Assembly: GCF_900167525.1 (NCBI RefSeq)
Contig: NZ_FUZQ01000002.1
Span: 558,001-622,000 of the forward strand
DNA from: Krasilnikoviella flava
Lineage (GTDB): Bacteria > Actinomycetota > Actinomycetes > Actinomycetales > Cellulomonadaceae
Length of the DNA: 64,000 nt
Direction: 5' to 3'
This document shows positions 27,506 through 36,214 of this stretch, in pieces. The first letter of the stretch is position 1, and every line of letters starts with the position of its first letter. The translations under genes were made by a program, and so were the position numbers. The notes under the pieces are model-generated. The model ran no database searches, was not told where the DNA came from, and saw nothing but the letters and a program-made list of their open reading frames with translations.

Positions 27506-27788
27506 GCCCGGAGTCTCCCGAGGGGGCGCGTCGCCGGTTCAACCTCCCGATGGGGAGCCGGAGCGGTGCAGGCCGGACCCGCGCCTGTTTCACGAGTCGC
27601 AGGCTCTCCGCAACGTGCAGCCGCGGATCCAGGCTGCCGTCGCCGAGGGTGCATTCCTCGCCGTCCAGGAGGCCAAGGGCGCCGGCGAGAGCGACACGAT
27701 GCAGGCCGCCATCCTCGCGGCGTACGCCCGTGCGTGGGACAACCTGCGCGTGGTCATCGAGCGCCGGGTCGAGGACGACGTGATCTAG
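27502..27788 (+). pseudogene. Frameshifted small ORF coupled to the hsdR stop
   Basis: An ATG overlaps the hsdR stop (27502-27505), but its frame soon turns to Arg/Ser-rich nonsense. Another frame, open through the same region, encodes a natural-looking helical stretch, RLFHESQALRNVQPRIQAAV, then AEGAFLAVQEAKGAGESDT and AAYARAWDNLRVVIERRVEDD, ending at TAG 27786-27788. No ATG or GTG precedes it in its own frame. The simplest reading is one small operon gene broken by a frameshift near 27555-27575. No family was recognised. 27789-27947 holds nothing else recognisable. Confidence 0.45.
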
Positions 27789-27947
27789 ATCGCGTGTCGC
27801 CTCGAAGGCAAGGTCGACCTCGGGTTCGGGATCCACACGCGCGACGCGCTGCCGGTAGCGACGGCGGACGAGAGCGGTGGAGAGGCGTCCTGGTCCGGCC
27901 TCGGAATTCGCCCCTTCCGCCGGGCGTGACCGACCTACCCTCGAAGG

Positions 27948-29096
27948 ATGCGGGTGCTGTTCGCGACGACGGGCGGTCAGGGGCACTTTCTGCCGATGGT
28001 GCCGCTCGCCCGCGCGGTCGCCGAGGCCGGTCACGACGTGCGGGTCGCGGCGCCCGACTCCTTCGCGAAGCACGTCGCGCCGACCGGTCTGCGCCACGAG
28101 CCGTTCGGCGACGCGGACCCCGCGGCGCTGGGGGCCGTCTTCGGCGCGCTGCCGGGCCTGTCCCCGCAGGAGGCGAACGCACGAGTGATGACCGAGGTGT
28201 TCGGCCGCCTCGACCCGGTCGCGGCGCTGCCTGCGGTCGCCTCGCTCGTCGACAGGTGGCGGCCCGACCTGGTGGTCCGTGAGCCCGCGGAGCTGGCCTC
28301 GCTCGTCGCCGCGGAGGCCGCCGGAGTCCCGCACGCGCAGGTGGCGATCGGGCTGCGGTCCCTGCTCACGGCCTTCGTCGACGAGCTGACCGGTCCGCTG
28401 GCCGCCCTCGCGGCCGGGGCGGGCATCGACCACGACCTCGCCGCCGCGGCCGCGGCGGAGCCCGTCTTCACCAGCGTGCCGTCCTCGTTCGACGACGACC
28501 ACGACGACGTCCCGCCGGTGCGCTACCGGATCCCGGCGTCCAGCGCGCCGGCCCCGCCGCTGCCCGCGTGGGGCGACCCCGACGCGCCGCTCGTCTACGT
28601 CTCCTTCGGCACGGTCGCCGCCGCGCAGGGGTTCGACGGCGCCTACGCCGCCGCCGTCGAGGCCATGGCCGAGGTGGACGTGCGCGCCCTCGTGACGGTC
28701 GGCGCCCACGGCGACCCGGAGGCCTGGGCCCCGTGGCCGCGCAACGTGCACGTGGAGCGCTGGTGGCCGCAGGAGGCGGTGATGCCGGACGCGTCGGCGA
28801 TGGTCGGGCACGGCGGGTTCGGCACCACCACCATGGCGCTCGGGGCGGGCGTCCCGCAGGTGGTGGTCCCGTTGTTCGCCTCCGACCAGTGGATCAACGC
28901 CAGCCGGGTCGCCGAGCTGCAGGCGGGTATCGCCCTCGAGGCCGGGCGAGGGCTCGCCGACCGGCTGCGTCCTGCGCTGCACGCCGTCCTCCACGACGCG
29001 CGCTACCGGGCCGCCGCACGGGGCCTGGCCGACGAGATGGGCGCGCTTCCTCCCCCGTCGGCGATCGTGGGACGGTTGATGGCGCTGGCCCGGTGA
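27948..29096 (+). CDS. Glycosyltransferase, GT1/MGT (UDP-glycosyltransferase-like)
   Basis: A 382-aa GT-B glycosyltransferase. The acceptor half starts LFATTGGQGHFLPMVPLARAVAEAGHDV; the donor half carries YVSFGTVAAAQG, WWPQEAVMPDASAMVGHGGFGTTTMALGAGVPQVVVP and FASDQWINASRV, the signature of macrolide/antibiotic-type glycosyltransferases and UGTs. It would move a sugar from a nucleotide donor to a small molecule. The ATG follows TACCCT (27936-27941) by 6 nt, suggesting a leaderless mRNA. It is a single gene with no biosynthetic cluster around it, so detoxification by glycosylation is as likely as product synthesis. Confidence 0.9.
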   Translation: MRVLFATTGGQGHFLPMVPLARAVAEAGHDVRVAAPDSFAKHVAPTGLRHEPFGDADPAALGAVFGALPGLSPQEANARVMTEVFGRLDPVAALPAVASLVDRWRPDLVVREPAELASLVAAEAAGVPHAQVAIGLRSLLTAFVDELTGPLAALAAGAGIDHDLAAAAAAEPVFTSVPSSFDDDHDDVPPVRYRIPASSAPAPPLPAWGDPDAPLVYVSFGTVAAAQGFDGAYAAAVEAMAEVDVRALVTVGAHGDPEAWAPWPRNVHVERWWPQEAVMPDASAMVGHGGFGTTTMALGAGVPQVVVPLFASDQWINASRVAELQAGIALEAGRGLADRLRPALHAVLHDARYRAAARGLADEMGALPPPSAIVGRLMALAR

Positions 29097-29118
29097 CCTG
29101 AGGGCGGCGTCGGCGGCG

Positions 29119-29541
29119 TCACGCGTCGTCGAGCGCCAGCGGACGCACCCGCCCGCCGGCGGCGACGAAGAACCCGCGCAGGCGGACGCCCCGGTCGTCG
29201 GCCTCGGCGCGCAGGTCGTGGTTCCAGGCGCGGTCGTCGGCGGTGAGCGTGGCGTCGCCGGGCCGCTCGAGGACGACGACGGCGCAGCCGCCGGGCGCCT
29301 CGTCGTCGACCACGCTGCGCAGCACGGTGCCCAGGCCGACGAGAGCGGCGGCATCGGGCCGGACGGGGACGTCGTCGATGGGGAGGGCCAGACCGAGGAG
29401 CCGGTCGTCGGCGTCGAGCCAGGTGACGGTGAGGGTGCGCCGCCGCGCGTGGACGCCGCCCGCGAGGAAGTGGGCGAGCTCGAGGAGCTCGGCGTCGTCG
29501 GCGACCTGGTCGCCCGGGCGGAACGGGGAGATGGTTTCCAT
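29119..29541 (-). CDS. Hypothetical actinobacterial protein
   Basis: A 140-aa soluble protein. The sequence (ELAHFLAGGVHARRRTLTVTWLDADDRLLGLALPIDDVPVRP, VLRSVVDDEAPGGCAVVVLERPGDATLTADDRAWNHDL) has the regular strand/helix pattern of a small alpha-beta domain and resembles uncharacterised proteins common in Actinobacteria. No catalytic motif is seen. It stands alone, convergent with the glycosyltransferase. Confidence 0.7.
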   Translation of the reverse strand: METISPFRPGDQVADDAELLELAHFLAGGVHARRRTLTVTWLDADDRLLGLALPIDDVPVRPDAAALVGLGTVLRSVVDDEAPGGCAVVVLERPGDATLTADDRAWNHDLRAEADDRGVRLRGFFVAAGGRVRPLALDDA

Positions 29542-29606
29542 GCGCCGTCACCCTGCCGCAGCGGTGCCCCCGCCCGCCGGAGTTATCCACAGGCCCGGCC
29601 GTCCGG

Positions 29607-30533
29607 TCAGACGGAGAGTAGCCCCGCCAGCTCGGCACGGCCCAGGTACTCCGCCCAGCCGGCCGGCGTCGTCCCGAAGCGACCGTCGACGGCGGTGGGG
29701 TCCGCGCCCGCCTCGAGCAGCAGCCGAGCGTCGTCAGGGGTGCCCGTGCTCGCCACGTGGTGCAGCGCCGTGCTTCCGTCGTCGGCCACGACCGTGACCG
29801 GGAAGCCGTGGGTCACGAGCGACCGCACCGCGTCCCAGCGGCCGAGCCCGGCCAGCTCCACGAGCAGCGTCGGGTGCCGGTCGGGCAGGTCGCCCAGGCC
29901 GCCGTTCAGCCGGAGCATCCGCTCGAGGTCGGCCGCGCGTCCTCCGAGCGCCACGGCGACGACCGGGTCGCGGCGCTGGCGCTGTGCACGGTAGATGTCG
30001 CGCAGCAGGCAGATCTCGGCACCGTGCGCCATCGCCTCGCGGTTGAGGTGCACCACGAGCGCGGCGAGGGAGTCGCCCGCGAACGGCCCGCCGCGGGGCC
30101 CGAGGGGCTCGGCGAGCGCGTCGTCGTCGAGCCGCCGGAGGTTGTCGCGCCACAGCTCATAGCCCTCCCGCAGGAGGTCGAGGCCGCCGGCGGCCGTCAG
30201 GGGCAGCGGCTCCGGCCAGTGTCGGCCGTCGAACATGTCGGCGTCCGCGGGGGCGGGAGTGGGGCCGAAGAACGTGCGGCCCCGCTTGCCCCAGACGTCG
30301 CGCCCCAGATGCGCGGCACGCCACGCGATCGTCGTCACCGGGGGCACGGGCGGGTCCACCGGCGTCAGCTCGATCCGGACGGCGCCGTCGTCGTCGCGCC
30401 GCAGGCTCCACGCGCCGTCGACCGGCTCCCACAGGTACTCGTCGTCGGTGAGCCCCTGCAGCCGCGGCCACAGGTGCGCGTCCCAGTAGAACTCGACCTG
30501 GCCCAGCAGGAGCGTGCGCAGCGTCGTCGTCAT
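29607..30533 (-). CDS. DinB-like domain fused to ankyrin repeats
   Basis: A 308-aa protein with two parts. Residues 1-190 form a DinB/YfiT-like four-helix domain (LLGQVEFYWDAHLWPRLQGLTDDEYLWEP, TTIAWRAAHLGRDVWGKRG, LAALVVHLNREAMAHGAEICLLRDIYR), with several His that could bind metal. Residues about 205-308 contain ankyrin-type repeats (GLGRWDAVRSLVTHGFPVTVVADDGSTALHHVASTGTPDDARLLLEAGADPTAVD). DinB domains host thiol-dependent transferases; the ankyrin part suggests a protein partner. The combination is not common. It follows aceB and a long palindrome on the same strand. Confidence 0.75.
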   Translation of the reverse strand: MTTTLRTLLLGQVEFYWDAHLWPRLQGLTDDEYLWEPVDGAWSLRRDDDGAVRIELTPVDPPVPPVTTIAWRAAHLGRDVWGKRGRTFFGPTPAPADADMFDGRHWPEPLPLTAAGGLDLLREGYELWRDNLRRLDDDALAEPLGPRGGPFAGDSLAALVVHLNREAMAHGAEICLLRDIYRAQRQRRDPVVAVALGGRAADLERMLRLNGGLGDLPDRHPTLLVELAGLGRWDAVRSLVTHGFPVTVVADDGSTALHHVASTGTPDDARLLLEAGADPTAVDGRFGTTPAGWAEYLGRAELAGLLSV

Positions 30534-30560
30534 CCCCCGATCCTGCCCCGGAGTCGGTCG

Positions 30561-30618
30561 CCGAGCATGCAGTTGCGCACGTTCTGAGCGTTCAGAACGT
30601 GCGCAACTGCATGCTCGG
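30561..30618. repeat. Perfect 58-nt palindrome between aceB and the DinB-ankyrin gene
   Basis: Arms at 30561-30587 and 30592-30618 are perfectly complementary over 27 nt with a 4-nt loop (GCGT). The arm contains AGTTGCGCACGTTC. It begins 5 nt after the aceB stop on the minus strand and lies 28 nt before the next start. No T-run follows, so it may be a terminator, a transcript stabiliser or a REP/MITE-like element. Confidence 0.85.
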
Positions 30619-30622
30619 ATGG

Positions 30623-32377
30623 TCAGCCGGCGAGGTAACGGGCGTACGCGCCGGTGGTGAGGAACGGCGGGAACTCCTCGCCCAGCGCCACCTCGCGGAA
30701 CAGGGCCACGGCGTCGTCGAACCGGTCGCCGGACGACCGGGGTAGGCCGCGGAGCACGTCGCGCAGCACGGCCTCGCACCGCACGCGGGTGATGGGCAGA
30801 CCGTCCTCCGTGGTCGTTCCGGAGGCCACCCACTGCCACACCTGCGACCGAGAGATCTCGGCCGTGGCGGCGTCCTCCATGAGGTGGTCGATCGCCGCCG
30901 CACCCGTGCCGCGCAGCCACGACTCGATGTACCGCACCCCCACGGACACGTTGGTGCGCAGGCCCGCCGCGGTGACGGTCGCTCCGGTCCGGCGGGCCGA
31001 CGCGACGTCGAGCAGCTCGGCCTGGCCCACCTCGACGTCGTCGCGCAGGCGGTCCACCTGGTGCTCCCGCTCGCCGAGCACCTCGTCGAACGCGCCCCGC
31101 GCCACCTCGACCAGGTCCGGGTGCGCCACCCACGTGCCGTCGAAGCCGGCCGCGGCCTCGCGCGTCTTGTCGGACCAGACCTGCTCGACGGCGCGCTCGG
31201 TCACCTCGGGGGAGCGGCGGTCGGGGACGAACGCGCTCATCCCGCCGATGGCGTGCGCCCCACGCCTGTGGCACGTGGCGACGAGCAGCTCGGTGTACGC
31301 CCGCATGAACGGCGCCGCCATCGTCACCTGGCCACGGTCGGGCAGCACGTACGACGACCCCCGCTTGCGGAAGCACTTGATGATGCTGAACAGGTAGTCC
31401 CAGCGACCGGCGTTGAGCCCGGCGCAGTGGTCGCGCAGCTCGTAGAGGATCTCCTCCATCTCGAACGCGGCGGGCAGCGTCTCGATGAGCACCGTCGCAC
31501 GGATCGTGCCGCGGGGGATGCGGAGCGCGTCCTGGGCGACCTCGAAGACCTCGTTCCACAGCCGCGCCTCGCGGTAGCCCTCCAGCTTCGGCAGGTAGAA
31601 GTACGGCCCGCGCCCGCGCTCGATCAGCTCGGCCGCGTTGTGGAACAGGTACAGGCCGAAGTCGACCAGCGAGCCCGACGCCGGCTGCGTGGACCCGTCC
31701 GGGCCGGTGTACGCCAGGTGCGACTCGAACAGGTGCCAGCCGCGGGGCCGGAACACGATCGTCGGGAGCTCGGTGAGGTCCGTCGAGCGCAGCGCGTACC
31801 GCTTGCCCGCCGGGTTCGTGAACGTCAGCGTGCCGCGGATCGCGTCGTGCAGGGCGAGCTGGCCCTCCACGACGTTGCGCCAGGTCGGGGACTGCGCGTC
31901 CTCGGCGTCGGCCAGCCAGCACCGGGCGCCCGAGTTGAGCGCGTTGATCGTCATCTTCGGGTCCGTCGGGCCCGTGATCTCGACCCGGCGGTCGCTCAGC
32001 CCCGGCGCCCCGGCCGCGCCCGCGACCCGCCAGGACGGGTCGTCGCGCACGGGCCGGGTGGCCGGGTGGAAGTCCGGGTCGTCGCCGTCCGCGATCCGCC
32101 GCATCCGGCGCTGGCGCTCCAGCAGGAGGCCGGTGCGGTCGTCGGCGAACCGGTCGTGCAGCATCGCCAGGAACGCCAGCGCCTCCGGGGTGAGGATCTC
32201 CTCGTCGCGCGGCCCGAGCGGGGCGGTGACGCTGAGGTGCCCCTCGGCGAGCGTCGTCCCGCCCCAGACGAACGGGTCGGTGGCGGTGTCGGCGAGCGGG
32301 GTGCCGACGGCGGGAGCCACGGCCGGCACGGGGGCGGTGCGCGGGGGAGCGGTGGTCGAGGACGTGAGCGTGGTCAT
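30623..32377 (-). CDS. aceB: Malate synthase A, glyoxylate cycle
   Basis: A 584-aa malate synthase joining acetyl-CoA and glyoxylate. The A-type is shown by length and by segments such as LPTIVFRPRGWHL, PYFYLPKLEGYREARLWNEVFEVAQ, ATVLIETLPAAFEMEEILYELRDHCAGLNAGRWDYLFS and GGMSAFVPDRR; the late TNVSVGVRYIESWLRGTGAAAIDHLMEDAATAEISRSQVWQW region is also standard. The first 35 residues are Thr/Pro/Ala-rich and specific to this strain. It lies 51 nt after isocitrate lyase on the same strand, forming an aceAB operon with the divergent RamB-like regulator. Confidence 0.96.
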   Translation of the reverse strand: MTTLTSSTTAPPRTAPVPAVAPAVGTPLADTATDPFVWGGTTLAEGHLSVTAPLGPRDEEILTPEALAFLAMLHDRFADDRTGLLLERQRRMRRIADGDDPDFHPATRPVRDDPSWRVAGAAGAPGLSDRRVEITGPTDPKMTINALNSGARCWLADAEDAQSPTWRNVVEGQLALHDAIRGTLTFTNPAGKRYALRSTDLTELPTIVFRPRGWHLFESHLAYTGPDGSTQPASGSLVDFGLYLFHNAAELIERGRGPYFYLPKLEGYREARLWNEVFEVAQDALRIPRGTIRATVLIETLPAAFEMEEILYELRDHCAGLNAGRWDYLFSIIKCFRKRGSSYVLPDRGQVTMAAPFMRAYTELLVATCHRRGAHAIGGMSAFVPDRRSPEVTERAVEQVWSDKTREAAAGFDGTWVAHPDLVEVARGAFDEVLGEREHQVDRLRDDVEVGQAELLDVASARRTGATVTAAGLRTNVSVGVRYIESWLRGTGAAAIDHLMEDAATAEISRSQVWQWVASGTTTEDGLPITRVRCEAVLRDVLRGLPRSSGDRFDDAVALFREVALGEEFPPFLTTGAYARYLAG

Positions 32378-32428
32378 GGCGTGCCTCCGGTCGATCGGGG
32401 CTGGGAGGGGGGAGGGGAGCGGTGCCGC

Positions 32429-33745
32429 TCAGAACTGGGCGGCCTCGGTGGAGCCGGCGAGCGCGAGGGTGGCGGCGTCGGGGTTGAGCGCCGTCGACAC
32501 CCGGTCGAAGTAGCCGGTGCCGACCTCGCGCTGGTGCTTGGTCGCGGTGTAGCCGCGCTCCTCGGCGGCGAACTCGGCCTCCTGCAGCCGCACGTAGGCG
32601 GACATCTGCTCGCGGGCGTAGCCGTGGGCGAGGTCGAACATCGAGTAGTTGAGGGCGTGGAAGCCGGCCAGGGTGATGAACTGGAACCGGAAGCCCATCG
32701 CGCCCAGCTCGCGCTGGAACTTCGCGATCGTGTCGTCGTCCAGGTGCTTCTTCCAGTTGAACGACGGCGAGCAGTTGTAGGCCAGCATCTGGTCCGGGAA
32801 GTCGGCCTTCACGGCCTCGGCGAACGACCGCGCCAGCTCGAGGTCCGGGGTGCCGGTCTCCATCCAGATGAGGTCGGCGTACGGGGCGTAGGCCTTGGCG
32901 CGGGCGATGCACGGCTCGACGCCGTTCCGCACCTCGTAGAAGCCCTCGCCCGTGCGCCCGCCGGTGAGGAACGGGCGGTCGCGCTCGTCGACGTCGGACG
33001 TGATCAGCGTGGCCGCCTCGGCGTCCGTGCGGGCGATGACGACGCTCGGCACGTCGGAGACGTCGGCCGCGAGCCGCGCCGCGTTCAGCGTGCGCACGTG
33101 CTGCTGGGTGGGGATCAGCACCTTGCCGCCCAGGTGGCCGCACTTCTTCTCGCTGGCGAGCTGGTCCTCCCAGTGCACGCCCGCGGCACCCGACGCGATC
33201 ATCGAGCGCATCAGCTCGTACGCGTTGAGCGGGCCGCCGAACCCGGCCTCGGCGTCCGCCACGATCGGGGCGAGCCAGTCGCGGGTCGGCGCGCCGTTCT
33301 CGGAGACGTCGATCTGGTCGGCGCGCAGCAGCGCGTTGTTGATGCGGCGCACGACCGCCGGCACCGAGTTGGCCGGGTAGAGCGACTGGTCGGGGTAGGT
33401 CTGGCCCGCGAGGTTCGCGTCGCCGGCCACCTGCCAGCCCGAGAGGTAGATCGCCTGCAGGCCCGCCTTCACCTGCTGCACGGCCTGGTTGCCGGTCAGC
33501 GCGCCGAGGGCGTTGATGAAGTCCTCCTCGTGGAGCTGGCGCCACAGCCGCTCGGCGCCCCGGCGGGCCAGGGTGAACTCCTCGCCGACCGACCCCCGCA
33601 GCGCGACGACGTCCTCGGCGGCGTAGGTGCGCTCGATGCCCGCCCAGCGGGGGTCGGACGCCCACTGCTCGGTCAGCTGCTCGGCCGTCTGCGTCTGGTC
33701 GCCGGCGGCGGTCGTGGTGGTGCGGGGCTCGAGGGTGGCGGTCAT
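32429..33745 (-). CDS. aceA: Isocitrate lyase
   Basis: A 438-aa isocitrate lyase, splitting isocitrate to glyoxylate and succinate. The catalytic loop KKCGH has Cys202; substrate-binding stretches include [48 protein letters not shown] and [10 protein letters not shown]. The ATG at 33745 leaves a 153-nt divergent gap to the regulator, with a strong inverted repeat. With aceB it allows growth on acetate or fatty acids, in line with the aldehyde/acetate metabolism hinted at by the ALDH gene. Confidence 0.97.
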   Translation of the reverse strand: MTATLEPRTTTTAAGDQTQTAEQLTEQWASDPRWAGIERTYAAEDVVALRGSVGEEFTLARRGAERLWRQLHEEDFINALGALTGNQAVQQVKAGLQAIYLSGWQVAGDANLAGQTYPDQSLYPANSVPAVVRRINNALLRADQIDVSENGAPTRDWLAPIVADAEAGFGGPLNAYELMRSMIASGAAGVHWEDQLASEKKCGHLGGKVLIPTQQHVRTLNAARLAADVSDVPSVVIARTDAEAATLITSDVDERDRPFLTGGRTGEGFYEVRNGVEPCIARAKAYAPYADLIWMETGTPDLELARSFAEAVKADFPDQMLAYNCSPSFNWKKHLDDDTIAKFQRELGAMGFRFQFITLAGFHALNYSMFDLAHGYAREQMSAYVRLQEAEFAAEERGYTATKHQREVGTGYFDRVSTALNPDAATLALAGSTEAAQF

Positions 33746-33839
33746 GTCGTGCCTCTTTCGTCTCTCGGTGTCGCGTCGTCCGGTGGTGCCGATGTCCACG
33801 ACCCTGACGCTTCGAACGACCCCGCCGCCAGCAGTTCCG

Positions 33840-33865
33840 AGGAGAAGATTCGAGGTTCTTCTCCT
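33840..33865. promoter_or_regulatory. Inverted repeat between aceA and its putative regulator
   Basis: AGGAGAAGA at 33840-33848 pairs with TCTTCTCCT at 33857-33865 around TTCGAGGT. It lies 95 nt before aceA and 34 nt before the regulator gene, fitting a shared operator for the RamB-like protein. Confidence 0.55.
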
Positions 33866-33898
33866 GGACGGAAGGTGTGGCACGTGTCACCCTCGAGC

Positions 33899-35398
33899 AT
33901 GGCCATCTCGACCGAACCGCGGCCCGGTACCCGGGACGACGCCACCCTGCCGATCGCTCAGGAGGCCGACGCCCTGACGATCGGCCGCCGCATCCGGCAC
34001 CTGCGCACCCGCCGCGGCATGACGTTGGAACAGCTCGGTGACGCCATCGGACGTGCGCCGTCACAGGTCTCGATGCTCGAGAACGGCAAACGCGAGCCGA
34101 CGATCGCGCGCCTGCAGGCGGTGGCCCGCGCCCTCGGTGCGACGGTCGAGGACCTGCTCTCCGCCGAGCCGCCGTCCCACCGTGACGCCCTCGAGATCGA
34201 GCTCGAGCGCGTGCAAAGGGGGTCGCTCTTCTCCGCGCTCGGGGTGCGCCCCGTGAAGGTGGGCAAATCGCTGCCGTCGGACGCCCTGGAGGCGATCGTC
34301 GGACTGCAGCGAGAGCTCGAGCGGCTGCACTCCGAGCGCGCGCTCACCCCGGAGGAGGCGCGCCGGGCCAACACGGAGCTGCGCGCGGACATGCGGGCCC
34401 AGGACAACTACTTCCCCGACCTGGAGATCGTCGCGCGCGGCCTGCTCGACGACGTCGGGCACGGCCGGGGCCCGCTGCCGCAGCGCGCGGTGGGCGAGCT
34501 GGCCGCCCACCTGGGCTTCTCGATCCACTACGAGCCGGACCTGCCGCAGTCCACGCGCGCCGTCATCGACCAGCTGCACCGCCGCGTGTACCTGCCGAGC
34601 AACGGGATCCGGGGCCGGTCCGAGGCGCGGTCGGCGGTGCTCCAGGCGCTCGCGTCGCACGTGCTGGAGCACGCGGAGCCGCGCGACTACCGTGAGTTCC
34701 TGCGCCAGCGCGTCGAGGCGAACTACCTGTGCGCGGCGCTGCTGGTGCCCGAGCGGGAAGCCGTCAAGCAGCTGCGCGAGGCCAAGGAGCGGCGGTCGAT
34801 CTCCTTGGAGGACCTGCGCGACGCGTTCGCCGTCTCCTACGAGACGGTGGCGCACCGCTTCACGAACCTGGCGACCCGGCACCTCGGCATCCCGGTGCAC
34901 TTCATGAAGGTCCACGAGTCGGGGGCGATCCACAAGGCGTACGAGAACGACGGCGTGCGGTTCCCGGCCGACCCGCTGGGGACGGTCGAGGGGCAGCACG
35001 TGTGCCGGCACTGGACCGCCCGCGTGGTCTTCGGCATCGCCGACCGGCTCAGCCCGTACTACCAGTACACCGACACCCCGACCGGCACGTACTGGTGCAC
35101 GTCCCGCGTGCAGGACACCGCCGACGGGCGGTTCTCCGTGAGCGTGGGCGTGCCGTACGCGCAGGTCAAGTGGTTCCTGGGGCGGGAGACGACGGCGCGC
35201 AGCACGTCGCGCTGCCCCGACGAGAGCTGCTGCCGCCGGCCCGCCGAGCCGCTCGCGCGCCGCTGGGACGGCCATGCGTTCCCCAGCGCCCGCCCGCACG
35301 CGTCGATGCTGGCCGCGATGCCGTCCGGCGCGTTCCCCGGCGTCGACACGACCGAGGTGTACGAGTTCCTGGAGCGGCACGCGCCGGTGGCCGACTGA
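33899..35398 (+). CDS. RamB-like Xre/ScfR-family regulator of the glyoxylate cycle
   Basis: A 499-aa regulator. An Xre helix-turn-helix (IGRRIRHLRTRRGMTLEQLGDAIGRAPSQVSMLENGKREPT, about residues 26-68) is followed by a linker, an ImmA/IrrE-like segment (RAVIDQLHRRVYLPSNGIRGRSEARSAVLQALASHVLEHAEP; the zinc-protease HExxH is not conserved) and a long C-domain of the ScfR/RamB type (YETVAHRFTNLATRHLGIPVHF, VCRHWTARVVFG, with Cys-rich RCPDESCCRRP). RamB controls aceA/aceB in related Actinobacteria; divergence from aceA and the intervening palindrome support that here. The ATG at 33899 was chosen for the family-like start. Confidence 0.88.
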   Translation: MAISTEPRPGTRDDATLPIAQEADALTIGRRIRHLRTRRGMTLEQLGDAIGRAPSQVSMLENGKREPTIARLQAVARALGATVEDLLSAEPPSHRDALEIELERVQRGSLFSALGVRPVKVGKSLPSDALEAIVGLQRELERLHSERALTPEEARRANTELRADMRAQDNYFPDLEIVARGLLDDVGHGRGPLPQRAVGELAAHLGFSIHYEPDLPQSTRAVIDQLHRRVYLPSNGIRGRSEARSAVLQALASHVLEHAEPRDYREFLRQRVEANYLCAALLVPEREAVKQLREAKERRSISLEDLRDAFAVSYETVAHRFTNLATRHLGIPVHFMKVHESGAIHKAYENDGVRFPADPLGTVEGQHVCRHWTARVVFGIADRLSPYYQYTDTPTGTYWCTSRVQDTADGRFSVSVGVPYAQVKWFLGRETTARSTSRCPDESCCRRPAEPLARRWDGHAFPSARPHASMLAAMPSGAFPGVDTTEVYEFLERHAPVAD

Positions 35399-35412
35399 CG
35401 CCGACGGAGGGG

Positions 35413-36096
35413 TCAGTCGTGCCAGGCGCCCACCCACTCGTCCCAGCGCGGGCCGTCGCCCAGGGGCTCGCCGTCGCCCGACCGGGCGCGCAGGCCGGAC
35501 AGGACGAGCCCGAGGTAGCGCAGGTGCAGGGCGTCCGCCTCGGCCCGGGGGAACGGCAACGACGGTCGCAGATGGAGCAGGAGCTGCATGACGTCGGCGG
35601 TGGTGAACCCGGCGGGCAGCACGCCGGCCGCGCGGTCGTGCGCGACGAGGCGCTCGAGGCCGGCGCGCAGGTCGTCGGTGGCGGCCGCGAGGTCCGCCGG
35701 CAGCGGGCCGGTCGCGCCGGTCGGGCGGAGCAAGGGGCCGGTGGCGCCCGTGATCTGCCGGGCGAGAAAGGTGCCGACCCCGCCGTCGGCGCCCTCCCGC
35801 GGCGTCCTCTCGACCTCGTCGGCCACCTCGGCCGCGAGCCGGGCCGCCTCGCGCACGCCGTGCACGCGCAGCGCCTCGACCAGCGCGTCCTTGGTGGGGT
35901 AGCGGCGGTAGACCGAGCCGACGCCGACGCCGGCGTGGCGGGCGACGTCGGCCATCGACGCGCCGTGCCCCTGGGTGGCGAAGACCTCGCGGGCGGCGGC
36001 CAGCACGGCGGTGTCGTTGGCCCGCGCCTCCCGCTTCCGGCCGGGCAGCGGGCGGTCGGCGCGCTCGTCGGCGGGGCCGTCGGTGGGGGAGGGCAT
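35413..36096 (-). CDS. TetR-family repressor of the divergent MFS transporter
   Basis: A 227-aa TetR-type regulator: NDTAVLAAAREVFATQGHGASMADVARHAGVGVGSVYRRYPTKDALVEALR is a complete DNA-binding domain (about residues 27-78), followed by a helical ligand domain (RAGLERLVAHDRAAGVLPAGFTTADVMQLLLHL). The ligand domain holds a repeated TGATGPL motif, a small local duplication. ATG 36096 is preferred over GTG 36102. It is divergent from an MFS efflux gene with a perfect palindrome between, so it is probably its local repressor. Confidence 0.88.
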   Translation of the reverse strand: MPSPTDGPADERADRPLPGRKREARANDTAVLAAAREVFATQGHGASMADVARHAGVGVGSVYRRYPTKDALVEALRVHGVREAARLAAEVADEVERTPREGADGGVGTFLARQITGATGPLLRPTGATGPLPADLAAATDDLRAGLERLVAHDRAAGVLPAGFTTADVMQLLLHLRPSLPFPRAEADALHLRYLGLVLSGLRARSGDGEPLGDGPRWDEWVGAWHD

Positions 36097-36131
36097 GGGC
36101 ACACGGTAGCCCGCGCCCGGATGCTAGGGTG

Positions 36132-36158
36132 AATCGGAACGGGCATTCCGTTCCGATT
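36132..36158. promoter_or_regulatory. TetR operator palindrome
   Basis: AATCGGAACGG (36132-36142) and CCGTTCCGATT (36148-36158) are perfectly complementary with GCATT between. It lies between the TetR gene and the MFS gene and has the size and symmetry of a TetR-family operator. Confidence 0.75.
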
Positions 36159-36214
36159 GATTGGCACCGCGCGACGAGGCGCTGCCACCCTCACCACAGA
36201 GAGCGAGCACGCCC

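Noticed and set aside
30561-30618. Classical rho-independent terminator
   Set aside because: The stem is far too long and no T-tract follows on either strand; termination remains possible but not of the classical kind.
29607-34064. Minus-strand frame of 1485 codons spanning aceB, aceA and the DinB-ankyrin gene
   Set aside because: Only the last 308 codons form a real protein, with its own ATG; the rest is out of frame with aceB and aceA.
30884-35398. Open plus-strand frame of about 1500 codons joined to the RamB-like gene
   Set aside because: The first thousand codons are antisense to aceB and aceA. Only the part from 33899 is family-like.
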